The notes: a model not told the origin generated them from the letters alone. A DNA stretch of 17,979 nucleotides from an uncultured Spirochaetales bacterium (GCA_934277975.1 CAKQWE010000012.1:1-17979), one strand, 5' to 3'; shown: positions 7,002 to 14,233, counted from the stretch's first letter. Made by a program: numbers and translations.

Positions 7002-7057
7002 TCTCAACGATTTCTCAACGTTTGTCTCAACCGGTTTCTCAACTACTTCAAGATACT
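7002..7057 (+). promoter_or_regulatory. Four phased TCTCAAC repeats and a -10: likely response-regulator-activated promoter
   Basis: TCTCAAC occurs at 7002-7008, 7013-7019, 7025-7031 and 7037-7043, with start-to-start spacings of 11, 12 and 12 bp, close to one helical turn. OmpR/PhoB-type regulators bind tandem direct repeats with this spacing. A -10-like GATACT lies at 7052-7057. No -35 box sits 17 bp before it, as expected where the regulator replaces the -35 contact. The site lies in the 130-bp gap between the regulator gene and the ABC genes. Confidence 0.68.
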
Positions 7058-7089
7058 CTAAGTCCATCAAGCGATAGGAGGAACAAGTC

Positions 7090-8034
7090 ATGGAATATGT
7101 GCTTGAAACGAACGGCCTTAGCAAAAGCTATGGGCATTCTATGGTTCTGAATGGACTTTGCATGCACGTCCCAAAGGGATCCATCTATGGATTCGTTGGG
7201 CGAAACGGTGCAGGAAAGACGACTTTGATACGTCTTATATGCGGTCTGCAAAACCCAACCGGTGGAGAATACTCGATCTACGGCATCAAGGGGCCATCGA
7301 AGGAGATTGCGGACAGCCGGCGCAGGATGGGGGCTGTGGTGGAGACTCCGTCAATCTATATGGACATGACGGCATACGAGAACATAGAGCAGCAGTACAA
7401 AGTGCTGGGGATGCCGTCGAATCATGGAATAGACAAACTACTTCACCTTGTGGGTCTGAGCGGTACTGGCCGTAAGAAGGCCAGGAACTTCTCCCTTGGA
7501 ATGCGCCAACGGCTTGGCATTGCGGTGGCCCTGGCCGGCAATCCTGATTTCCTTGTCCTTGACGAGCCCGTGAACGGACTCGATCCCCAAGGAATCGTTG
7601 AGATAAGGGAGCTCATACTAAAGCTCAACAGGGTCCACGGCATCACAGTTCTCATCTCAAGCCATATCCTTGATGAGCTTTCGAGGCTTGCAACCCATTA
7701 TGGCTTCATCGAAGACGGCCGAATGGTCAAGGAGATGAGCGCACAGGAGATAGAACGCATATGCCGCAAACGCACAAGGCTTGATGTATCCGATACGAAA
7801 GCCATTCCATTGGTGCTGGATTCACTTGGCGTGGAATACCGCATCGTGGACAGCTCAAAGGCCGATGTCTTTGGGAACGTCCAGGTGACGCAGCTTGTCG
7901 ATGCCCTTTCAAGGAAAGGATGCATAGTCATGAACATCAGGGAGATGGACGAGAGTCTTGAGAGCTTCTATATGAACCTTGTAGGGTCCAACCGCAATGT
8001 TGGAGTCTCAAATGGAGGAGGGCGCAATGCTTAA
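7090..8034 (+). CDS. BcrA-like ABC transporter ATP-binding protein (drug/peptide export)
   Basis: A 314-residue ATPase of the bacitracin/lantibiotic-type ABC exporter group; it would energise the ABC-2 permease encoded next. Motifs: Walker A GRNGAGKTT (37-45), Q-loop region VVETPSIY (83-90), signature FSLGMRQR (134-141, the LGMRQR form typical of BcrA/LanF proteins in place of SGGQ), Walker B LVLDEPVNGLDP (155-166), H-loop H192 in SSHILDEL. A C-terminal extension of about 100 residues after the nucleotide-binding core is usual for this group. The start is set by AGGAGG 8 nt upstream. The gene overlaps the permease by 8 nt (ATGCTTAA). Export of an antimicrobial compound is the expected role; the compound is unknown. 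Confidence 0.93.
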   Translation: MEYVLETNGLSKSYGHSMVLNGLCMHVPKGSIYGFVGRNGAGKTTLIRLICGLQNPTGGEYSIYGIKGPSKEIADSRRRMGAVVETPSIYMDMTAYENIEQQYKVLGMPSNHGIDKLLHLVGLSGTGRKKARNFSLGMRQRLGIAVALAGNPDFLVLDEPVNGLDPQGIVEIRELILKLNRVHGITVLISSHILDELSRLATHYGFIEDGRMVKEMSAQEIERICRKRTRLDVSDTKAIPLVLDSLGVEYRIVDSSKADVFGNVQVTQLVDALSRKGCIVMNIREMDESLESFYMNLVGSNRNVGVSNGGGRNA

Positions 8035-8848
8035 ACTTCTTAGAGCCGATTCTTCACGTCTATTCAAGAACAAGCTGTTCTATATCCTGATTCTTGGAAT
8101 GTTTGCCTTTGGAGCGGCTGTTCCCGTAATCCATAGCATGGATGTTTCCTATGATTGGACCTTGGACAGTGGGCTTTTCACATACGTCTGCATCGTTCCA
8201 ATAGCCGCATCCCTTCTGACGGCCCTTTTCGTTGGCTGCGAATACAGTGATGGAACGTTGAGGAACAAGATCGTGGTAGGCCACGGCAGGGTGCACATCT
8301 ATCTTTCGAACCTAATCGTTTGCACAACCGCCGCACTTGTGCTGTGCATTGCCTACTTGGTTCCGTTCGTCTGCCTTGGTGCCATTCTCCTTATGCCATC
8401 CACGGTGCCGGTACTTGGACTTGTATGCCTTGCCTTGCTTGGTTTTCTGGTGGCAATCGCCTTCGTGGCCATCTTCACTTTGGTTTCCATGTTGTGCAAG
8501 AACAGGGCATATACCGTTGCAATCTGCATCCTTTTGGCGTTTGCACTGCTCTTCATGGGGATAATGATAAACTCAGCCCTCAACGAACCGGAGTTCTACA
8601 GTGCATATTCGTATACCGTCGATGGCGTTACTCAGGAGGAGGCTGCCAGCCGCAATCCAAACTACCTTTCAGGAACGAAACGCAAGGTCTATGAGTTCAT
8701 GTACGACTTCACCCCTGGAGGACAGGTCATACAGATCGTTTCCATGAAAGCCAAGGCCCTGCATCTGCTTGCTTTGTATGATGTTCTCATAATTGCACTT
8801 GCAACGATGTGCGGTATATTGCTGTTCAAGCGCAAAGATTTGAAATGA
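8027..8848 (+). CDS. ABC-2-type transporter permease, partner of the BcrA-like ATPase
   Basis: A 273-residue inner-membrane protein with about six hydrophobic segments (roughly 17-37, 50-70, 93-113, 118-152 as a long or paired stretch, 162-182 and 248-267). It has the ABC-2 signature CEYSDGTLRNKIVVGHGR (about 71-88) after the second segment, common to LanEG/BcrB-like permeases. An outward loop of about 60 residues lies between the fifth and last segments. The ATG at 8027 is supported by GGAGGAGGG just upstream and by coupling to the ATPase stop; an in-frame start 30 nt earlier lacks this. Only one permease is encoded, so a homodimer is likely. Cotranscribed with the histidine kinase after a 29-nt gap. 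Confidence 0.9.
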   Translation: MLKLLRADSSRLFKNKLFYILILGMFAFGAAVPVIHSMDVSYDWTLDSGLFTYVCIVPIAASLLTALFVGCEYSDGTLRNKIVVGHGRVHIYLSNLIVCTTAALVLCIAYLVPFVCLGAILLMPSTVPVLGLVCLALLGFLVAIAFVAIFTLVSMLCKNRAYTVAICILLAFALLFMGIMINSALNEPEFYSAYSYTVDGVTQEEAASRNPNYLSGTKRKVYEFMYDFTPGGQVIQIVSMKAKALHLLALYDVLIIALATMCGILLFKRKDLK

Positions 8849-8877
8849 TGATCAAGAAGATTGTATAGGAGGTTTCC

Positions 8878-9762
8878 ATGGAGGTTTGGGTTTTGGTGTC
8901 AGCTATCGTGTCCTTTGTCCTTGCATTGGTGCTTTTCCTTAGGTTGGTGTCCGTAAGACATTCGCTAAAGGAGATATCCAATGGGCTTGAAGATAGGCTA
9001 TGTACTGACACCAACACCCTCATCTTGATATCAAGTGGCGATAGGGAGGTGAGGGCTTTGGCTTCAAAGCTTAACGCCCAGCTTGAAACCCTAAGGGCTG
9101 ATAGGCTCAGGTATGAAAACGGAGACGCCCAGCTCAAGGCTTCCATGACCAATCTGTCCCATGACATAAGGACACCCCTTACTGCAATATGCGGATACCT
9201 GGATCTTCTGGAATCCCAGCCTCTTGCTGACGAGCAGTGTAGATGTCTTGCGGTCATAAGGGAGAGGGCCAATGCAATGAAGGACCTTACGGAGGAGCTC
9301 CTTCAGTATTCTGTGACGACATCCTCCATGGATTGCCTTGAGTCCAAGCCCGTATGCTTGAACGAAGTGCTGGAGGAAAGCCTTGCCGGTTTCTATGGAG
9401 TGTTCTCAAGCGTTGGAATAGCTCCGGACGTAAGGATTGCAGAGAACCATGTGGTTCGCTCGTTGGACAGAAAAGCTCTAAGGCGTGTCTTTGACAACAT
9501 ACTTTCCAACGCCTTCAAGTATTCAAAGGGCGACTTGGAGGTTGTGCTTACCGCCAAAGGTGAAATAAGGTTCTCAAACGCAGCCCCTGATCTTGACAGC
9601 GTACTGACCCAGCGTCTTTTCGATAGGTTCTTTTCAATCGAGAACGCCCGTGGTTCGTACGGGCTTGGGCTTTCAATCGCCCGTCTTCTTACCAATCAGA
9701 TGGGTGGCTCGATTGGTGCAACGTACAACGATGGCGTTCTTTGCGTCACTGTATGTTTCTAG
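8878..9762 (+). CDS. Small membrane-bound histidine kinase
   Basis: A 294-residue sensor kinase, expected to phosphorylate the response regulator encoded two genes upstream. One N-terminal membrane helix (about 3-24) is followed directly by a short linker or coiled segment, so there is almost no extracytoplasmic sensor. The H-box is LSHDIRTPLTAI with H95. The N-box is DNILSNAFKYS (about 206-216), the F-box LFDRFF (247-252) and the G2-box YGLGLSIARLL (261-271). The usual DxGxG G1 box is not clear; the stretch reads NAAPDLD. AGGAGG lies 5 nt before the start. Placement last in the regulator-ABC-permease-kinase order resembles peptide-antibiotic sensing units in which the transporter or membrane takes part in sensing. 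Confidence 0.92.
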   Translation: MEVWVLVSAIVSFVLALVLFLRLVSVRHSLKEISNGLEDRLCTDTNTLILISSGDREVRALASKLNAQLETLRADRLRYENGDAQLKASMTNLSHDIRTPLTAICGYLDLLESQPLADEQCRCLAVIRERANAMKDLTEELLQYSVTTSSMDCLESKPVCLNEVLEESLAGFYGVFSSVGIAPDVRIAENHVVRSLDRKALRRVFDNILSNAFKYSKGDLEVVLTAKGEIRFSNAAPDLDSVLTQRLFDRFFSIENARGSYGLGLSIARLLTNQMGGSIGATYNDGVLCVTVCF

Positions 9763-9787
9763 ATGTTTTTCTATACGTGGTTCCAAG

Positions 9788-9816
9788 TTGAAAAAAGGGC
9801 TGTCTTTGGGTAGAAT
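9788..9816 (+). promoter_or_regulatory. Promoter giving a probable leaderless mRNA
   Basis: TTGAAA (9788-9793), a 17-bp spacer and TAGAAT (9811-9816) form a strong sigma-70-type promoter. Only six bases, CAAGGC, lie between the -10 and the ATG at 9823, so the transcript would begin at or next to the start codon. No usable Shine-Dalgarno precedes that ATG. Confidence 0.62.
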
Positions 9817-9822
9817 CAAGGC

Positions 9823-10860
9823 ATGATTCGTTTCTACAAGCCAACTTTGAAGCGCAAGGACATGGACAGCGTCCTACAGACCATGGTGGACGAAAAGATA
9901 GGACCCGGCGAAAGGGTTCTTTCCTTCATGCAGGCGTATTCCGATACCGTGAAGGCCTCAAGTTCGTCCTCCTACAGGACATATCCCGATTGCCTTGAAG
10001 CTGCGCTTCGCATGGCTGGCGCCGTGGAGGGCACAAAGGTTGCCGTCTCTCCGCTGTCGCCTTCCGTTTACAGGGATGTCATTGCAGGAATAGGTGCACA
10101 GATCGTCTATGTGGATGTAGAAAAGGAGAATGGATGTCCTAAAGAGGACATCGTTGTCCAAAGCGGTGCTGAGATTCTCCTTCTTTATGAGAACTATGGA
10201 ACCCTTCCTGTAAAATACAACGAGCAGACCACTTTTGCAGAGCCCTGCGACTATGGAACCGTCAAGGTGATAGAGGACATAAGCGAAAGCATTGGAAGCC
10301 GTATGAAGGACGAAAGCTATGCTGGTCTCATTGGACAGTATGTCGTATGCGCCTTCGAAGAGGACGGCATGGTGTCCGCAGGCGGTGGGGCGGCGGTCGC
10401 CGCCAAGAACGAGACAGTTGCCACCCTTAGGGCCAGGCGCCCATCCAAGTATGTGAAGATGCCGGATCTGAACGCCGCCCTTGGAATGGTCCAACTTGGG
10501 AACCTTGAGGCGAACTCCGCAAAGAGAAGGGAGATCGTCAAGGTGTACCAGCAGGCCCTTTCAAAGACGAGGCACAAGCAGTTTGGTTTGAGTTTTCTTG
10601 GCTTTGAGTCCAACTGCAGCGGCTTTGCCGTCCAGTTGGACGGCAAACCTGACGAGGCCATAAAGTTTGGTGCAAAGCACGATGTTCCAATAAAGATGGC
10701 TTTTGAGGACTGTCTTGTGAAGGGCTACGATGGAGATCCGTTCGAGGCGTTCCCAGTAGCCGCTTCATACTATTACAGGACCGTTTCGTTCCCAGTCTAT
10801 CCGTTTCTCAAGGGAAGCGAGATGGATATGGTTTCAAAGGTGATATCCCATCTTCCTTGA
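9823..10860 (+). CDS. DegT/DnrJ/EryC1/StrS-family protein lacking the PLP lysine
   Basis: A 345-residue protein with the fold pattern of sugar aminotransferases of the DegT family: FYKPTLKRKDMD opening, a small-domain core with YRDVIAGIGAQIVYVDVE, the VIEDISESIGS block (149-159) that carries the aspartate normally contacting the PLP ring nitrogen (D152), and an AALGMVQLGNLE block near 220-231. Where active members have SFHxTKxIxxGEGG, this one reads CAFEEDGMVSAGGG (176-189), so the Schiff-base lysine is a glycine (about G182) and the preceding histidine is a glutamate. It is therefore unlikely to be a normal transaminase. The start at 9823 keeps the family N-terminus; an ATG at 9862 would lose it. 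It heads an operon with NAD kinase and recN. Role unknown. Confidence 0.82.
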   Translation: MIRFYKPTLKRKDMDSVLQTMVDEKIGPGERVLSFMQAYSDTVKASSSSSYRTYPDCLEAALRMAGAVEGTKVAVSPLSPSVYRDVIAGIGAQIVYVDVEKENGCPKEDIVVQSGAEILLLYENYGTLPVKYNEQTTFAEPCDYGTVKVIEDISESIGSRMKDESYAGLIGQYVVCAFEEDGMVSAGGGAAVAAKNETVATLRARRPSKYVKMPDLNAALGMVQLGNLEANSAKRREIVKVYQQALSKTRHKQFGLSFLGFESNCSGFAVQLDGKPDEAIKFGAKHDVPIKMAFEDCLVKGYDGDPFEAFPVAASYYYRTVSFPVYPFLKGSEMDMVSKVISHLP

Positions 10861-10898
10861 TGGATGCCTTGTGTGATATGGATGAAGAGGAGGCTGCC

Positions 10899-11762
10899 AT
10901 GAAGGATTTGAAGGAAGTGGGAAAGGTCGTTTTGTTTGCAAACTCTACGAAGGCGTCTGTGGACGACCTTGTCAAGGATATGTGCGTTTTCTTCAAAGAA
11001 CGGGGCATACAAACCTTCGTCCTTCACCTTTCGTCCACGAACGACGATTCCAACATAGACGTTCCTGATGCGGATTTGGCCATATCCCTTGGTGGGGACG
11101 GCACAGTCCTTACATGCGCCGCTGCGCTCAAGGGCAGGGACATTCCAATAATGGCCGTGAACCTTGGAACCTTTGGGTACATCACGGAGACATCGGCATA
11201 CGAGTATAAGGATGTCTTCGAGGACTATGTTGGCGGGCGTACATGCGTGCTTGAGCGCATGATGCTGCATGCCAAGGTGATGCGTGGTGGGTACGAGGTG
11301 TTTTCGTCCACTGCTCTGAACGATATGACGGTGTGTGCGTGCGCCATGTCAAAACTTGTGAACATAAGGCTCAAGATAGACGGGGTGCTGGCTGCGGACC
11401 TAAAGGCGGACGGGCTCATAGTGGCCACTCCAACGGGCTCCACGGCATACAGCTTGGCTGCGGGTGGACCCATCCTGGATGCCTCCCTCAATGCCATAAT
11501 CGTCAATCCCATATGCCCGTTTGCAATGAGCGTGCGGCCTTTGGTCGTAAGCGACTGCTCCGTTCTGACGCTTGAGGTTCCAACCCAGAGGACGAGCATT
11601 GCAATCTCATCGGACGGGCATGAGATGTTCGAACTCATGGAGGGAGATGTGGTCGTCATTGAGAGAAGCCCGTGCAATGCGCTGTTCGTCGCAAACCGCA
11701 GGAGGAACTTCATAGAGGTCCTTAGAGACAAGCTTGGTTGGGCGGGGGCGTTCAATGCTTGA
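10899..11762 (+). CDS. nadK: NAD(+) kinase
   Basis: A 287-residue cytoplasmic enzyme making NADP+ from NAD+ and ATP (or polyphosphate). Diagnostic motifs: LGGDGTVL (64-71, the GGDGT loop), NLGTFGYIT (88-96), LNDMTV (140-145, with ND where NE is usual) and ATPTGSTAYSLAAGGP (176-191). An N-terminal Rossmann-like half begins KVVLFANSTK. I chose the ATG at 10899 because AGGAGG lies 5 nt upstream and the family N-terminus begins there; in-frame starts at 10857 (TTG), 10860 and 10878 lack a ribosome site. It starts 38 nt after the DegT-like gene and overlaps recN by 8 nt (ATGCTTGA), so all three are probably one operon. Confidence 0.96.
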   Translation: MKDLKEVGKVVLFANSTKASVDDLVKDMCVFFKERGIQTFVLHLSSTNDDSNIDVPDADLAISLGGDGTVLTCAAALKGRDIPIMAVNLGTFGYITETSAYEYKDVFEDYVGGRTCVLERMMLHAKVMRGGYEVFSSTALNDMTVCACAMSKLVNIRLKIDGVLAADLKADGLIVATPTGSTAYSLAAGGPILDASLNAIIVNPICPFAMSVRPLVVSDCSVLTLEVPTQRTSIAISSDGHEMFELMEGDVVVIERSPCNALFVANRRRNFIEVLRDKLGWAGAFNA

Positions 11763-13410
11763 GCATCTTGAGATCAGAAACTATGCCCTCATAGAGAACC
11801 TGAGTGTTGACTTTTCCAGTGGTTTCAATGTCATAACAGGCGAGACCGGCTCAGGAAAATCGATCATACTTGGTGCTTTGGGCCTTCTTATGGGTGAAAA
11901 GGCCGATATCTCCGCCGTGCGTGCCGGCACGGACGGCATAGTCATAGACGCCGTGGTGTCCATCCCTGATGGGCATGAGATACTGCCTTGGCTTTTGGAG
12001 CATGGCGTGGAGCCGGAGGATGGGGTGGTCTATATCCGCCGCACAGTCAAGGCCAGCGGTGGTAGGTCTCTGATCCATGTCCAGGGGCAGCTTTTCTCCA
12101 GACAGGACCTCTGCCATTTGGCTGACAGCATAATTGACATGCATGGACAGAGCGAACACCAAAGCCTTCTTCATAGCGAGAAGCAAAGAGCCATCCTTGA
12201 TGCATATGCAGGGGATGAGGCATTGCTTGGCGAATGCGGTGCGTCCTTCCATGAGCTATCAAGGCTATCCAAGGTCAGGGCTGACCTTGTGTCCCAACTT
12301 GAAGAGGGACGCAGGCAGGAGGACTACCTCAGGTTCGCCTTGGATGAGATAGACGGTGCTGGCATTCTGGATGGCGAAGACGAGGATCTGGCAGCCAAAA
12401 TCAAGGTCCTAAGCCAGTTCGAGTCCATATACGAAAACGTGAATGCGAGCTTGGAGCGTTTGAAGGATTGCCGCAGCGCTTTGTACGATGCATCCGCTTC
12501 ATGCTCCAAGGCCGCCAAATGCGACTCTTCATTGCAGGATTTCACGGCTAGGATAGAGGGATCTCGCATAGAGGTTGAGGACATTTCCCAAGGTCTTAGG
12601 GACTACCTTGGCTCCGTGGACTACTCTCAGGATTCCATAAACCGTATGCAGGACCGCTTGGCTGTGCTTCAGAAGCTCAAGCGCAAGTACGGGCCAACTT
12701 TGGAGAACGTGAAGGCGTTCGCCTCCAAGGCGCGCGAGACGCTTGATGTAGCCTTGAACTTCGAGGACCGGCTTGCCTCGTGTGAGAAGGCCATTGATGT
12801 TGAGAAGAAGCGGTTCACGTCTTTGAGCGGAAAGCTGTCTTTGGCCCGCAGGAAAGCCGCAAAGGAGCTTGAGAAGGGCATTTGCAGTGTCCTTAGGCAG
12901 CTTGGGATGCCAAACGCTCAGTTCTCAATTGCAGTGGAGCCTTTGGAGAGGCCAAATTCCTTTGGCTGTGACAGCGTTTCGTTCATGATCTCCGCAAACC
13001 CAGGCGAGCCTTTGAAGGAGATCCGCCTCATTGCATCAGGTGGTGAGCTGAGCCGTGTCATGCTCGCACTCAAGACGGTGCTTGCCTCCCAGGACTCCAT
13101 ACAGACCCAGGTGTTCGATGAGGTGGACTCTGGCATTGGAGGGTCCGTTGCAGTGAGCCTTGCCTCCTGCATGTCAAATCTTGCCTCCAAGAAGCAGGTC
13201 ATTGCCATAACTCACCTTGCAAGCATAGCCTGCCATGCAGACACCCAAATGGTCGTCTCCAAGTCAGTGGAAAGCGGTAGAACCTATACCCATCTTGCCG
13301 TCGTATCCGGAGAGGAGCGCGTGCACGAGATAGCCCGTATGCTAAGCGGCGACGAGAACGAGGTCTCCCTTGAACATGCAAGAAGGATGCTTGGGGATTC
13401 TGGGCGTTGA
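11755..13410 (+). CDS. recN: DNA repair protein RecN
   Basis: A 551-residue SMC-like ATPase that acts at double-strand breaks in recombinational repair. The N-terminal head has HLEIRNYALIENLSVDF and Walker A GETGSGKS (29-36). The family sequence DMHGQSEHQSLL follows near 132-143, then a long coiled-coil middle (about 155-370). The C-terminal head has the signature ASGGELSRVMLALK, Walker B QVFDEVDSGIGG and the ITHLASIA H-loop segment. Length is normal for RecN. The ATG at 11755 (MLEHLEI) matches the family start and lies within the end of nadK, so translation is coupled. I see no SOS-box-like site nearby. The stop codon lies inside a 30-bp tandem repeat. Confidence 0.97.
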   Translation: MLEHLEIRNYALIENLSVDFSSGFNVITGETGSGKSIILGALGLLMGEKADISAVRAGTDGIVIDAVVSIPDGHEILPWLLEHGVEPEDGVVYIRRTVKASGGRSLIHVQGQLFSRQDLCHLADSIIDMHGQSEHQSLLHSEKQRAILDAYAGDEALLGECGASFHELSRLSKVRADLVSQLEEGRRQEDYLRFALDEIDGAGILDGEDEDLAAKIKVLSQFESIYENVNASLERLKDCRSALYDASASCSKAAKCDSSLQDFTARIEGSRIEVEDISQGLRDYLGSVDYSQDSINRMQDRLAVLQKLKRKYGPTLENVKAFASKARETLDVALNFEDRLASCEKAIDVEKKRFTSLSGKLSLARRKAAKELEKGICSVLRQLGMPNAQFSIAVEPLERPNSFGCDSVSFMISANPGEPLKEIRLIASGGELSRVMLALKTVLASQDSIQTQVFDEVDSGIGGSVAVSLASCMSNLASKKQVIAITHLASIACHADTQMVVSKSVESGRTYTHLAVVSGEERVHEIARMLSGDENEVSLEHARRMLGDSGR

Positions 13411-13461
13411 GTGGCGTTGTAGGGCGGAGTAGGGCGTTGAGTGGCGCTGTGGGACGCTGTG
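13402..13461. repeat. Imperfect 30-bp tandem repeat spanning the recN stop
   Basis: GGGCGTTGAGTGGCG occurs at 13402-13416 and 13432-13446. The whole 30-bp unit is repeated with about 24 of 30 positions identical (13402-13431 and 13432-13461), and shorter GTGGCG/GTAGGGCG fragments echo inside it. The first copy contains the last codons and the TGA of recN; the second is noncoding and carries the same TGA sequence. It lies just before the promoter of the glucan operon. Slippage duplication is the simplest explanation. Confidence 0.8.
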
Positions 13462-13471
13462 GAATGCTCAG

Positions 13472-13500
13472 TTGACTAATTCCAACGCTTTATCTAAAAT
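13472..13500 (+). promoter_or_regulatory. Promoter of the DUF4912-GH57-GH13 operon
   Basis: TTGACT (13472-13477), a 17-bp spacer and TAAAAT (13495-13500) form a near-consensus sigma-70 promoter. The predicted start is near 13507, giving a leader of about 23 nt with an AGGGGAG ribosome site before the ATG at 13530. Confidence 0.75.
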
Positions 13501-13529
13501 TTTCAGACATAGCAACTAGGGGAGCTTGT

Positions 13530-14231
13530 ATGGTTCTTATAAACATTGACACCCTGTCTGACTCCGAGCTCAGATGCATAGCGCAGCAGGAAGGTGTAGA
13601 GGATTGGGAGGACCTCTCCAGAGAGGACCTCATAGATTCCATAGAGGAGATATACGAGGATGAGAACAGGCTTGAGCCGAACCATCCTTCATATACAGGT
13701 CATAGGTACGTCAAGGCCCTCACAAATGTAGACTGCCAAGGTTCGTTTGGTCTTCCAGGGGTCGAAGAGCTTCCTGCTGCATACAACGAAACGTCAATAC
13801 ATGCAATAGCCAAGGACGCAAACTGGGCCTATGTTTTCTGGAGCCTTTCGCCGCAGGATCAGGCTCAAATGGAGGAAAGCGGCTGTTCGCTATCCCTAAG
13901 GACGACAGTGCTTGCAAAGGACGACGCCCCAGAGACTTCGTTTGACATAGATGTGCTTGGAAGCGACATGGAGTGGAGCCTTGAGCTTCCGTGGGCAGGC
14001 AGGCGGTACAAGGCGGTGCTTGTGAAGAAGGATCCTTCCAATGGACGTGAAAGCATACTTGCAGAGAGCAACATCGTGTCTGTGGGTGAGAGTTGGCTGT
14101 CAATGAATCCTGAAGCCCTCAAGGACCGCGACAGGTTCAACGTCCTTGTCACCCCGCTTGTGACGAAGGGTGGTGAGCTCATAAACAACAGGCAGGTCCA
14201 TGAAATACTCGAAGAAGGAAAGGAGGGATGA
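13530..14231 (+). CDS. DUF4912 protein with an N-terminal Rho_N/SAP-like helical domain
   Basis: A 233-residue protein of unknown function. Residues 1-40 (IDTLSDSELRCIAQQEGVED, then a second helix up to EEIYEDE) have the helix-extended-helix pattern of Rho_N/SAP/LEM-type domains. From about 85 on it matches the DUF4912 pattern: SIHAIAKDANWAYVFWSLS with its conserved aromatic cluster, a beta-rich middle and a LPWAGRRYKAVLVKK strand, ending in a charged tail. AGGGGAG lies 5 nt before the start. Its stop overlaps ATGA at the start region of the branching-enzyme gene. From memory, DUF4912 genes often neighbour GH57 genes. A role in binding or organising glucan is plausible but unproven; no catalytic residues were recognised and there is no signal peptide. 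Confidence 0.8.
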   Translation: MVLINIDTLSDSELRCIAQQEGVEDWEDLSREDLIDSIEEIYEDENRLEPNHPSYTGHRYVKALTNVDCQGSFGLPGVEELPAAYNETSIHAIAKDANWAYVFWSLSPQDQAQMEESGCSLSLRTTVLAKDDAPETSFDIDVLGSDMEWSLELPWAGRRYKAVLVKKDPSNGRESILAESNIVSVGESWLSMNPEALKDRDRFNVLVTPLVTKGGELINNRQVHEILEEGKEG

Positions 14232-14233
14232 GT

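Noticed and set aside
11225..11755. 176-codon minus-strand open frame
   Set aside because: Antisense to nadK, which has all its motifs on the plus strand.
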